A DNA stretch of 5,194 bases from Defluviicoccus sp. GTDB lineage: Bacteria; Pseudomonadota; Alphaproteobacteria; MPNO01. Numbering within the stretch: the stretch's first letter is position 1; every line of letters begins with the position of its first letter. Under the pieces are notes generated by a model that worked only from the letters and a program-made list of their open reading frames with translations, did no database searches and had not been told where the DNA came from. This document shows, in pieces, positions 1 through 5,194 of this stretch. A program made the translations under genes and the position numbers. The DNA is taken from positions 1-5,194 of the forward strand of contig JAPPHW010000224.1 in assembly GCA_028820945.1 (NCBI GenBank). The letters run 5' to 3'.

Positions 1-447
1 CGCGCGCTGGGGCTGCCGGTGATCTACACCACCGCCGCGACGAAGCGCGGCAGCGTCGTCGCGACCAACCGCCAGGTCGGCACCGGGTCGGGCGACGATT
101 ACGAGATATACGAGGCGTTCGCCCCGCGCCCGGGCGACCTCCTGATCGAAAAGGAGAGGGCAAGCGCGTTCTACGGCACGCCGCTGGTCGCCCATCTCAC
201 CCGGCTCGGCGTCGACAGCGTGCTGATCTGCGGCGATTCCACGTCGGGCTGCGTGCGCGCCTCGACGGTCGATGCCTATTCGAACGGATACCACGCGACG
301 GTAGTCGAGGAATGCGTCTTCGACCGGGCAGAGTTGATCCACAAGATCGCGCTGTTCGACCTCCACCACAAATACGCCGACGTAATGACCCTCGACGAGG
401 TGCTGAAGGAGCTCGCCCGCCGCGAAAGCAGCGAAACGGCGGCCTGA
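1..447 (+). CDS. Isochorismatase-family cysteine amidohydrolase, C-terminal part (5' end outside window)
   Basis: The reading frame is open from base 1 to the TGA at 445-447, so 148 C-terminal residues are visible and the start lies upstream. The GTG at 19 is internal (Val of LPVIYTT) and not a credible start. Family marks: a lysine in IEKERASAFYGTPL (Lys codon 151-153) and the nucleophilic cysteine in CGDSTSGCVRASTVDAYSNG (Cys codon 250-252). These are the Lys and Cys of the Asp-Lys-Cys triad; the Asp should be in the missing part. The KxRxSAFxGTPL and TSGCVRAS(T/A)VDA style resembles N-carbamoylsarcosine amidases and maleamate amidohydrolases more than true isochorismatases, so hydrolysis of a C-N amide bond in a small cytosolic metabolite is likely. 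Family members usually have about 200-230 residues, so roughly a third is missing. It lies 20 bp before nnr on the same strand, suggesting co-transcription. The family call is secure; the substrate is not. Confidence 0.9.
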   Translation, partial: RALGLPVIYTTAATKRGSVVATNRQVGTGSGDDYEIYEAFAPRPGDLLIEKERASAFYGTPLVAHLTRLGVDSVLICGDSTSGCVRASTVDAYSNGYHATVVEECVFDRAELIHKIALFDLHHKYADVMTLDEVLKELARRESSETAA

Positions 448-456
448 CCGCATCCC

Positions 457-460
457 GGAG
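457..460 (+). promoter_or_regulatory. Ribosome binding site of nnr
   Basis: GGAG lies 7 bases before the ATG at 468, in the short gap after the amidohydrolase stop codon. It supports ATG 468 over the longer open frame that reaches back to 312 inside the upstream gene. Confidence 0.65.
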
Positions 461-467
461 CGAGCCG

Positions 468-1928
468 ATGGCCGCCGAGCTGCTGACCGTCGAGGAGATG
501 TCGCGGGCCGATGCGCTCGCCATCGCCGGCGGCACGTCCGGGGTCGAGTTGATGGAGGCGGCGGGGCGCGCCGTCGCGGACCGGATCTGCATCCGCTGGG
601 CGAGCCGGCCGACGTCGGTGCTCTGCGGTCCGGGCAACAATGGCGGCGACGGCTTCGTGATCGCCCGTCTGCTGGCCGGGCGCGGCTGGCCGGTCCGCGT
701 GGCGCTGCTCGGCGAGCGCGACCGGCTAAGGGCGGATGCGAGGATCAACGCCGATCGCTGGACCGGCCCGGTCGAGGCCATGTCGGCCCATGCGGTCGCC
801 GATGCGGAGCTCGTCGTTGACGCGGTATTCGGCGCCGGCCTGGTCCGCGACGTGGACGGCGGTGCGCGCGCCGCGATCGAGGCGATCGGGGACCGACCCT
901 GCGTCGCGGTGGACGTGCCCAGCGGCGTCGACGGCAACACCGGCGAAATCAGGGGCATCGCGTCAAAGGCCACAGTAACGGTCACCTTTTTTCGAAGAAA
1001 ACCGGGCCATCTTCTTGATCCGGGGCGATTTTCGATGGGCGAGATTTATGTCGCCGACATCGGCATTCCCGATTCCGTACTCGATGAAATCGGCCCCGCC
1101 GCCTTCGCCAACGAACCGGGCCTGTGGTCGGGCGCGCTCCGCTGGCCGCGACCGGGCGACCATAAGTACAGCCGCGGCCACGCCGTCATCGCCGGTGGCA
1201 GCGAAATGACCGGCGCGGCGAGACTCGCGGCACGCGCGGCAATGCGCATCGGCGCCGGAATGGTCAGCGTTCTGTGCCGCGAGGAGGCGCGGGCGATCTA
1301 TGCGGCCGGCCTGGTCGGCCCGCTGGTCGTCGCCGTCGACGGCCCGGAAGCGTTCGCCGCATATCTGGAGGACCCGAGGCGCAGCGCGACGCTGGCCGGG
1401 CCGGGAGCGGGGGTCTCCGAGGAGACGCGGGAGCTCGTTCTCCACGCGCTTTCCGCCGGCAAGCCCACGGTGCTCGACGCCGATGCGCTGACCGTGTTCG
1501 CCGACGCACCCGAAACCCTGTTCGCGGCAATCGAAGGCACGCCGACGGTTCTGACGCCGCACGAGGGCGAGTTCGCCCGCCTGTTCCAGGCCGAAGGCGA
1601 CAAGTTGTCCCGGGTGCGCCGGGCGGCGGCACAATCCGGCGCGACGGTGCTTCTCAAGGGCACCGACACCGTGATCGCGGCGCCGGACGGCCGCGTCGCG
1701 ATCAACGCCAACGCGCCGCCCGACCTCGCGACCGCCGGAACGGGCGACGTGCTGGCGGGCCTCGCGCTGGGCCTTCTCGCCCAGGGGCTGCCGCCCTTCG
1801 AGGCCGCCTCGGCCGTCGCCTGGATGCATGGCGAGGCCGCCACCGCCTTCGGACCCGGCCTCATCGCCGAGGATCTCCCCGATCTCGTGCCGGGAGTGCT
1901 CAGGGAGCTTAAACGCCGCGCTGGGTAG
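468..1928 (+). CDS. nnr: Bifunctional NAD(P)H-hydrate repair enzyme (NAD(P)HX epimerase + ADP-dependent dehydratase)
   Basis: This cytosolic enzyme repairs hydrated NADH and NADPH: the N-terminal domain epimerises R- and S-NAD(P)HX, and the C-terminal domain dehydrates the S form using ADP. The protein has 486 residues, normal for the fused bacterial form. The YjeF_N domain (about 1-215) shows GPGNNGGDG at 54-62, VDAVFGAG at 117-124, VDVPSGVDGNTG at 148-159 and a KPGHLLDPGR segment near 178-187. The carbohydrate-kinase-like C-terminal domain (about 225-486) shows HKYSRGHAVIAGG at 232-244, GPGAG at 311-315, LDADAL at 336-341, TPHEGEFARLF at 363-373, LLKGTDTVIAAPDGR at 395-409 and ATAGTGDVLAGL at 421-432 with the catalytic Asp427. 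All key motifs are present, so both activities are probably intact. ATG 468 is chosen because it has GGAG 7 bases upstream and gives the expected family N-terminus (LTVEEMSRADALAI). The frame further upstream is out-of-frame reading of the neighbour. In many alphaproteobacteria nnr is next to glnB; here it is not. Confidence 0.96.
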   Translation: MAAELLTVEEMSRADALAIAGGTSGVELMEAAGRAVADRICIRWASRPTSVLCGPGNNGGDGFVIARLLAGRGWPVRVALLGERDRLRADARINADRWTGPVEAMSAHAVADAELVVDAVFGAGLVRDVDGGARAAIEAIGDRPCVAVDVPSGVDGNTGEIRGIASKATVTVTFFRRKPGHLLDPGRFSMGEIYVADIGIPDSVLDEIGPAAFANEPGLWSGALRWPRPGDHKYSRGHAVIAGGSEMTGAARLAARAAMRIGAGMVSVLCREEARAIYAAGLVGPLVVAVDGPEAFAAYLEDPRRSATLAGPGAGVSEETRELVLHALSAGKPTVLDADALTVFADAPETLFAAIEGTPTVLTPHEGEFARLFQAEGDKLSRVRRAAAQSGATVLLKGTDTVIAAPDGRVAINANAPPDLATAGTGDVLAGLALGLLAQGLPPFEAASAVAWMHGEAATAFGPGLIAEDLPDLVPGVLRELKRRAG

Positions 1929-2142
1929 CGGCCCGCTGCGAACAGCTCGGACACGCCCTCGGGAGAGACCTTGACGGCGATGACCTTGACTCGAACTCCG
2001 GCGCGCACATCGACAGGAACTCGCCTCATGCCGCGCGGTCTCGGGATGACATGAGCGGACTTCCTCCCGGGCCTCGGACAGGCTCGTCTTCGTTCCTGCG
2101 GGCGTCTGGGTGAGGGGGTTGGCCGCCGTCCAGATAACCGTT
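1929..2142. other. Intergenic gap between convergent genes, no convincing gene
   Basis: This 214-bp gap separates the nnr stop from the stop of the minus-strand oxidoreductase gene. It holds a candidate terminator hairpin (2068-2086) and a 9-base direct repeat, GACCTTGAC, at 1967-1975 and 1982-1990 (15-base period). On the minus strand an ATG at 2029 opens a frame beginning MRRVPVDVRAG, followed by a VKVIAVKV stretch, but it runs on without a stop deep into antisense nnr. I therefore do not call a gene; a decayed gene relic is possible. Confidence 0.6.
2068..2094 (+). terminator. Candidate intrinsic terminator downstream of nnr
   Basis: CGGGCCT (2068-2074) pairs with AGGCTCG (2080-2086) as a 7-bp stem with one G-U pair and a 5-base loop (CGGAC). 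A modest T-rich stretch, TCTTCGTT, follows at 2087-2094. This orientation would end plus-strand transcription from the amidohydrolase-nnr unit, about 140 bases after nnr. The minus-strand side is followed by GGAGGAAG and would not work as a terminator. The T-tract is imperfect, so this is tentative. Confidence 0.35.
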
Positions 2143-3177
2143 TCAGCCGGCGAGCGCCTGCCGGATGCGATCCGCGATTAGATCGACGGATGCCAGCCGG
2201 TCGGGACCCAGGACCTGGTAGAGCACGGCGGTTTTCAGCCCGGCGGCAGCGTAGGGTTTCAAGCCTTCGATGCACTCGTCCGGTGTGCCCGCCACGGCGA
2301 GCGCAGCGACCACGTCGTCGTCCAGGGCGGCGACCGCCCGTTCCAGCCGGTTCTCGGCGAAGGCGGACTTGAGTCTGGCCTGCAGGGATTGCATGCGGGC
2401 GACGTCGAGCCCGGCGAACTCGAAGCGGATTGTGTCCGGAATCCGCATCAGGTAATGGGCGATCAGCTCTTTGGCCGCGGCGCGCGCGGCGTCGCCGTCC
2501 TCGTCGACGGAAAAGACGATGTAGCAGGTGACGTCGATATCCTTGACCGTGCGGCCGGTGCCGTCGAGCGCCTCGCGCACATAACCCAGGCAGTGCTCGA
2601 CATAGGCCGGGCTCGCGAAGACGCTGAAGAACACCCCGTCCGCAGTCGGCGCCGCCATTTTCAGCGTGCGCGGCCCCATCGAGCCGATATAGAACGGCAC
2701 GTCGGGACGCGGCGGGGCGAAGGTGAGCCGCGCTCCAGGCGCGGGCAGGCGGTAGAGCGCGCCTTCAAAGGCAAACCGTTCGCCGCTCAGCATGCCCCGG
2801 CAGATTGCCGCAGCTTCCCTGAGCGCGGCGATCGGGCGCGGGTTCTCCAGCCCGTGAGCGGAGATGGACGACCAGCCGGCGCCGAGCCCCAGTATGAAGC
2901 GCGGCCCCGCCAGCTCTTCCAGGTCGGCGACCGCCATGGCGATCTGCGCCGGATGCCGGGTATAGGGGTTGACGATCCCGAGCCCGATCTCGATCGACCC
3001 GGTTGCGGTGCCGATCGCGGTGGCCTGGACGAAGATGTCGCGACTGTGATGGTCCTCGGCAAGCCAGAGGCGGCGAAATCCGCGCGCCTCGGCCCGCTTC
3101 GCCACCGCCCGGTTATCGGCGGTGGCGGACACGCTGTAGAGACCGATCTCGATATCCCGGAAGAGTGCCCCGGTCAT
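2143..3177 (-). CDS. LLM-class flavin-dependent oxidoreductase (Mer-like)
   Basis: This 344-residue protein belongs to the luciferase-like monooxygenase / F420-dependent methylenetetrahydromethanopterin reductase-like superfamily, a single TIM barrel that binds FMN or F420. Visible marks: first strand DIEIGLYSVS (8-17), RGFRRLWLAEDHHSRD (32-47), the IEIGLGIVNPYTRHPAQIAM segment (62-81), DLEELAGPRFILGLGAGW (85-102), the PDVPFYIGSMGPRTLKMA segment (158-175) with ADGVFF after it (179-184), and AGTPDECIEGLKPYAAAGL (296-314), typical of the C-terminal part. Length fits the family, and there is no signal peptide, so it is cytosolic. ATG 3177 is preferred because it has GGAG 8 bases upstream and puts the first barrel strand near the N-terminus. 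A GTG at 3243 would add 22 Gly/Ala-rich residues and start 1 base after the dctP stop. It follows dctP on the same strand by 67 bp and is probably co-transcribed, which suggests a role in metabolism of the imported compound. Substrate, and FMN versus F420, cannot be decided from sequence. Confidence 0.9.
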   Translation of the reverse strand: MTGALFRDIEIGLYSVSATADNRAVAKRAEARGFRRLWLAEDHHSRDIFVQATAIGTATGSIEIGLGIVNPYTRHPAQIAMAVADLEELAGPRFILGLGAGWSSISAHGLENPRPIAALREAAAICRGMLSGERFAFEGALYRLPAPGARLTFAPPRPDVPFYIGSMGPRTLKMAAPTADGVFFSVFASPAYVEHCLGYVREALDGTGRTVKDIDVTCYIVFSVDEDGDAARAAAKELIAHYLMRIPDTIRFEFAGLDVARMQSLQARLKSAFAENRLERAVAALDDDVVAALAVAGTPDECIEGLKPYAAAGLKTAVLYQVLGPDRLASVDLIADRIRQALAG

Positions 3178-3185
3178 CGCAAACG

Positions 3186-3189
3186 CTCC
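3186..3189 (-). promoter_or_regulatory. Ribosome binding site deciding the LLM oxidoreductase start
   Basis: Read on the minus strand, GGAG is followed by an 8-base spacer and ATG at 3177. The rival GTG start at 3243 has only a weak purine stretch (GAGAAG) before it, within the end of dctP. Confidence 0.55.
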
Positions 3190-3207
3190 GGCGTGCCCGG
3201 ATACGGC

Positions 3208-3229
3208 GGCGGGACGGGCGCCGCCCGCC
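3208..3229 (-). repeat. GC-rich inverted repeat between dctP and the oxidoreductase gene
   Basis: GGCGGG (3208-3213) can pair with CCCGCC (3224-3229). An alternative inner hairpin pairs GGGC (3216-3219) with GCCC (3223-3226). No T-tract follows on the minus strand, so it is not a classical terminator. An intercistronic stem that lowers downstream expression or protects the dctP mRNA 3' end is possible. Such repeats also arise by chance in GC-rich DNA. Confidence 0.3.
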
Positions 3230-3244
3230 CCGCCTGAACTCACG

Positions 3245-4366
3245 CTAGATCTTCTCGGGATCGAGCTTGCTGAACACCTCGTCCCAAAGCGCCTGCGCGA
3301 ACTTGTCGGGGTCGTCGCCGATCTTCTCGTGGATCTTCTCCCACTTGGCGACGTTGGCGAGATGCGCCTTCACGATCGCGTCCGCCGACTCCACCCCGTC
3401 CTTCTTCGCAAGCTCGGGAACGACCTTGAGCTCGTTCTTTTTGTAGGCCTCGAAGGCGGGGCCCATCGAGCCGTCCTCGGGAGTGATGGTGACACCCCGT
3501 TTCTTGGCCTCCGCGCGGACCTCCACGTCTTCGGCCATGTAGCCCCGAATCGTGATGTTGGCGATCAGGCTGGGCGCGTGCTTGATCATCGCCGCCCTCT
3601 CGGACTTCGACAGCGCCTTCCAGGCATCCCGGTTGACCACCATGCCCGACGGGGTCGGCTGGATCGCGAGCTCGGCGTCGAGCACGTGCTTGGTGAGATC
3701 CCACAGCCCGAAAGACTGCAGCCAGCTGATCGGCCCGGCGATGCAGTCCAGATTGCCGCGCTGGATCGCCTGCACCGCCTTGGCCGGGCTTCCACCGACC
3801 GGGACGGCGCCGAGCGACTTGAGGAAGCGGCCGAGCGCGCCGACCACGCGCACGCGTCTTCCTTTCATGTCGGATGCCTTGGCGATCGGCGCGCGGCACA
3901 GGAGGTTGAACCGCGTCGATGCGTAGTTGGCGAGAAACAGCGCGTTGTTCCTGGAGAAATCGCCCTTACAGTCGGGGCAGTCGAGGTGGTAGGTCTCCGC
4001 CACGGCACCGGCCATGACGACCGGCGAGACCGACGCGTTGATCAGGTCGTAGACCACGTTCGCGGCGCGCAGCTCCTTGCGGGTGAACGCCGGGATCACC
4101 GGACCGCCCGCATCGGCGATGCGGTCGCGGATGCCGGCAAGCGTCGCGCGGCCGCCGAACAGCTGCGCGCCCGCCAGAAGCTTCCATTTCAGCGAGCCGC
4201 CGGTCTCCTCGGTGACCGCCTTGAGGTAGGGCGCGACGCCTTGCGTCAAGACCACGTTCTTCGGGCTGTTCCACGATCCGTAAACGTATTCGGCCGTCGA
4301 AGCGGGCTGCGCCACGAAGGCCAGCGTGACGGCAAGAAGCGTCACGGATATCGATCGTCTGGACAT
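3245..4366 (-). CDS. dctP: TRAP transporter periplasmic solute-binding protein DctP
   Basis: This is the extracytoplasmic receptor of a tripartite TRAP importer, 373 residues, a usual family length. A Sec signal peptide covers residues 1-25: MSRR, a hydrophobic core (about 8-19), and probable cleavage after STA at 25. The mature protein starts EYVYGSWNSPKN, a typical first DctP strand. The conserved arginine that grips the substrate carboxylate is Arg173 in MKGRRVRVVGA (167-177). Other marks are RGNLDCIAGPISWLQSFGLW (203-222) and PSGMVVNRDAW (239-249). A periplasmic CPDC motif (Cys130, Cys133) and further cysteines at 157 and 208 are present. ATG 4366 is chosen because AGGGGG lies 7 bases upstream and it directly precedes the signal peptide; the open frame extending to 4684 is non-homologous and runs antisense into dctQ. 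It is divergent from dctQ-dctM and followed by the oxidoreductase. The ligand is probably an organic acid; its identity is unknown. Confidence 0.95.
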   Translation of the reverse strand: MSRRSISVTLLAVTLAFVAQPASTAEYVYGSWNSPKNVVLTQGVAPYLKAVTEETGGSLKWKLLAGAQLFGGRATLAGIRDRIADAGGPVIPAFTRKELRAANVVYDLINASVSPVVMAGAVAETYHLDCPDCKGDFSRNNALFLANYASTRFNLLCRAPIAKASDMKGRRVRVVGALGRFLKSLGAVPVGGSPAKAVQAIQRGNLDCIAGPISWLQSFGLWDLTKHVLDAELAIQPTPSGMVVNRDAWKALSKSERAAMIKHAPSLIANITIRGYMAEDVEVRAEAKKRGVTITPEDGSMGPAFEAYKKNELKVVPELAKKDGVESADAIVKAHLANVAKWEKIHEKIGDDPDKFAQALWDEVFSKLDPEKI

Positions 4367-4373
4367 CTTTTTT

Positions 4374-4379
4374 CCCCCT
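4374..4379 (-). promoter_or_regulatory. Ribosome binding site of dctP
   Basis: On the minus strand AGGGGG is followed by AAAAAAG and the ATG at 4366, a 7-base spacer that is unusually A-rich for this DNA. It fixes the dctP start immediately before the signal peptide. Confidence 0.7.
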
Positions 4380-4522
4380 GTTAGTTCTCGTCGTCCCGGT
4401 ATCGGGCGTTCGCGTAAGACTGTATCGGCCGGGCCGCCGGGCGTCCAAGTCCAAATCTGGCGCCGCCGGGGCTGAAGCTTGACCCTGCGCCTCCATTGCC
4501 GCCAGTGTGAGGGGCCCGGAAA

Positions 4523-4530
4523 GAGGGAGG
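4523..4530 (+). promoter_or_regulatory. Ribosome binding site of dctQ
   Basis: GAGGGAGG ends 5 bases before the ATG at 4536 and is a strong Shine-Dalgarno sequence. It selects this ATG over the TTG at 4479 in the same frame. Confidence 0.75.
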
Positions 4531-4535
4531 GCCGC

Positions 4536-5081
4536 ATGGCGTCGTTCAACCCGGAGCGTCCCCTCAAGAGGCTGGGCGAGGGTCTCGCCGTCGCGGGCGG
4601 CGTGGCGCTGGTCCTGATGATGCTGCACATCGTGGCCGACGTCGCCACCAAGTACCTGTTCAACGACCCGATCGACGGCACCACCGAAATCGTCGCCGCC
4701 TACTACATGGTGGCGGTGGTGTTCTTGCCGCTGGCCTATGTGACCTTCGCCGAGGGGCACCTGATCGTCGAGCTGTTCACCGCGCGGATCAGCGGCCGTC
4801 CGCTCGCCGCGCTGGTCGGCTGCGCCGGACTGGTCACGCTCGCCTACCTCCTGTTCTTCATCTACCACACTGGCGTCGAGGCGGTTCGTCGTACCCGGGA
4901 AGGGGAGGCGTGGGAAACCTCGGTCGACCTCGTTGCGGTCTGGCCCAGCCGCTGGTTCCTGACGATCGGCCTAGCCGCCATGGCGCTCTATGTCGCGCTG
5001 GCGCTGGTGCGCCATTTCCGCCGCGGTTCGGGCGATCGGGATTCGGCTCGCCTCGAAGTCCGCGCCCGCGACGGGTATTGA
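4536..5081 (+). CDS. dctQ: TRAP transporter small permease subunit DctQ
   Basis: This 181-residue inner-membrane protein is the small subunit of a TRAP importer; it pairs with DctM and helps dock the loaded DctP. Four hydrophobic segments fit the DctQ fold: about 17-37 (AVAGGVALVLMMLHIVADV), 52-71 (IVAAYYMVAVVFLPLAYVT), 90-112 and 137-159. Family-like features are the VATKYLFNDPIDGTTEIV stretch (36-53) between helices 1 and 2, GHLIVELFTARISGR (74-88) after helix 2, and a tryptophan-rich entry to helix 4 (WPSRWF, 136-141). The C-terminal tail (about 161-181) is charged and arginine-rich, probably cytoplasmic. The start is set by the strong GAGGGAGG site; starting at TTG 4479 would add 19 residues that do not resemble the family. 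The next gene, dctM, begins 16 bp later, consistent with an operon. Confidence 0.93.
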   Translation: MASFNPERPLKRLGEGLAVAGGVALVLMMLHIVADVATKYLFNDPIDGTTEIVAAYYMVAVVFLPLAYVTFAEGHLIVELFTARISGRPLAALVGCAGLVTLAYLLFFIYHTGVEAVRRTREGEAWETSVDLVAVWPSRWFLTIGLAAMALYVALALVRHFRRGSGDRDSARLEVRARDGY

Positions 5082-5097
5082 GCCGGGAACGCCTGAC

Positions 5098-5194
5098 GTG
5101 AGCCATCTCGAAATCGGATTTGCCGGAATCGGCGCGGTTCTCGCGCTGATCGCGATCCGGGTGCCGATCGGCGTCGCGCTGGGCGGCGTGTCGA
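5098..5194 (+). CDS. dctM: TRAP transporter large permease subunit DctM, N-terminal fragment (cut by window end)
   Basis: A GTG start at 5098 opens a frame that stays open to the window end and gives 32 residues: MSHLEIGFAGIGAVLALIAI and then RVPIGVALGGVS. This matches the usual DctM N-terminus: a short polar start, a first membrane helix, then a (G/R)xPIGxALG motif. DctM is the large subunit of about 430 residues that forms the ion-driven transport channel in the inner membrane. GGGA (5085-5088) lies 9 bases before the GTG. The 16-bp gap from dctQ and the canonical Q-M order support the call. Most of the gene is outside the window. Confidence 0.85.
   Translation, partial: MSHLEIGFAGIGAVLALIAIRVPIGVALGGVS

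Larger units (their letters stand above)
4367..4535. promoter_or_regulatory. Divergent control region between dctP and dctQ-dctM
   Basis: This 169-bp region must contain the start signals for dctP (leftward) and probably dctQM (rightward). Visible elements are: GTATCGG at 4399-4405 and again at 4422-4428, 23 bp apart; the first copy sits in CCCG-GTAT-CGGG (4395-4406), a 4-bp inverted repeat. A perfect CGGCC-G-GGCCG palindrome lies at 4426-4436. A tandem GTCCAA-GTCCAA lies at 4443-4454 (TTGGACTTGGAC on the minus strand). A rightward -35-like TTGACC lies at 4479-4484 without a good -10 at the right distance. For dctP, TTGGAC (4443-4448, minus strand) followed 18 bases later by TACAGT is a weak candidate. 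The functional role follows from gene arrangement; individual boxes are tentative. Confidence 0.5.

Noticed and set aside
312..467. N-terminal extension of nnr into the amidohydrolase gene
   Set aside because: The added 52 residues are an out-of-frame reading of the upstream gene and Arg/Pro-rich; ATG 468 has a proper ribosome site and the family N-terminus.
963..1829. Minus-strand open frame (288 codons) opposite nnr
   Set aside because: Antisense shadow of the nnr kinase-like domain with no family motifs.
1298..2275. Minus-strand open frame (325 codons) running through antisense nnr, the intergenic gap and the end of the oxidoreductase gene
   Set aside because: It overlaps two well-supported genes and its composition is Arg/Ser/Pro/Ala-rich. 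Only the short part in the gap is kept as a weak relic observation.
2389..3237. Plus-strand open frame (282 codons) opposite the LLM oxidoreductase
   Set aside because: Antisense shadow of a well-supported gene; no domain or good ribosome site.
3329..4384. Long plus-strand open frame (351 codons) opposite dctP
   Set aside because: It lies antisense to a gene with a signal peptide and clear family motifs. Its translation is rich in Arg/His/Asp low-information sequence with no recognisable domain, as expected for the opposite strand of a GC-rich gene.
4367..4684. N-terminal extension of dctP upstream of ATG 4366
   Set aside because: It would bury the signal peptide behind 106 residues and run antisense into dctQ; a strong ribosome site lies directly before ATG 4366.
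3966..4868. Minus-strand open frame (300 codons) covering dctP in another frame, the control region and antisense dctQ
   Set aside because: It conflicts with both TRAP genes and their ribosome sites, and its Gln/His/Asp/Arg-rich translation shows no known domain.
1..5194. Mobile elements, CRISPR arrays, tRNA or rRNA genes
   Set aside because: I saw no transposase or integrase motifs, no regularly spaced repeats, no long terminal inverted repeats, and no tRNA-like cloverleaf in the gaps.

Overview
The window is a GC-rich stretch of bacterial chromosome with strong G/C preference at third codon positions, short intergenic gaps and GGAG-type ribosome binding sites. The protein families (a stand-alone isochorismatase-like amidohydrolase, a fused YjeF/Nnr protein, a Mer-like LLM oxidoreductase and a tripartite DctP/DctQ/DctM TRAP transporter) suggest an alphaproteobacterium, perhaps of the Rhodospirillales or Hyphomicrobiales type. 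This placement is inferred from protein style only, as there is no rRNA or other marker gene here.

Layout. (1) Bases 1-1928, plus strand: the C-terminal part of a cysteine amidohydrolase of the isochorismatase / N-carbamoylsarcosine amidase / maleamate amidohydrolase group, then after 20 bp a complete bifunctional NAD(P)HX epimerase/dehydratase (nnr). (2) Bases 1929-2142: a 214-bp gap between convergent genes, with a candidate terminator hairpin and no convincing gene. (3) Bases 2143-4366, minus strand: a two-gene unit, dctP (periplasmic TRAP solute-binding protein) followed by an LLM-class flavin-dependent oxidoreductase. (4) Bases 4367-4535: a 169-bp divergent control region with short repeats. 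(5) Bases 4536-5194, plus strand: dctQ (small TRAP membrane subunit) and the first 32 codons of dctM (large TRAP permease), cut by the window end.

How the genes may work together. DctP would capture an organic acid in the periplasm and deliver it to the DctQM membrane complex, which imports it using an ion gradient. The receptor gene is divergent from the permease genes, so both halves probably share one control region. The LLM oxidoreductase lies just behind dctP, so it may act on the imported compound or a product of it; the substrate cannot be read from sequence. The amidohydrolase and nnr form a separate plus-strand unit. Nnr is housekeeping metabolite repair and need not be linked to its neighbour.

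I see no mobile element, CRISPR array, tRNA, rRNA or clearly new system. The most informative points are the split TRAP locus with its shared control region, the dctP-oxidoreductase pairing, and the CxxC motif in DctP.
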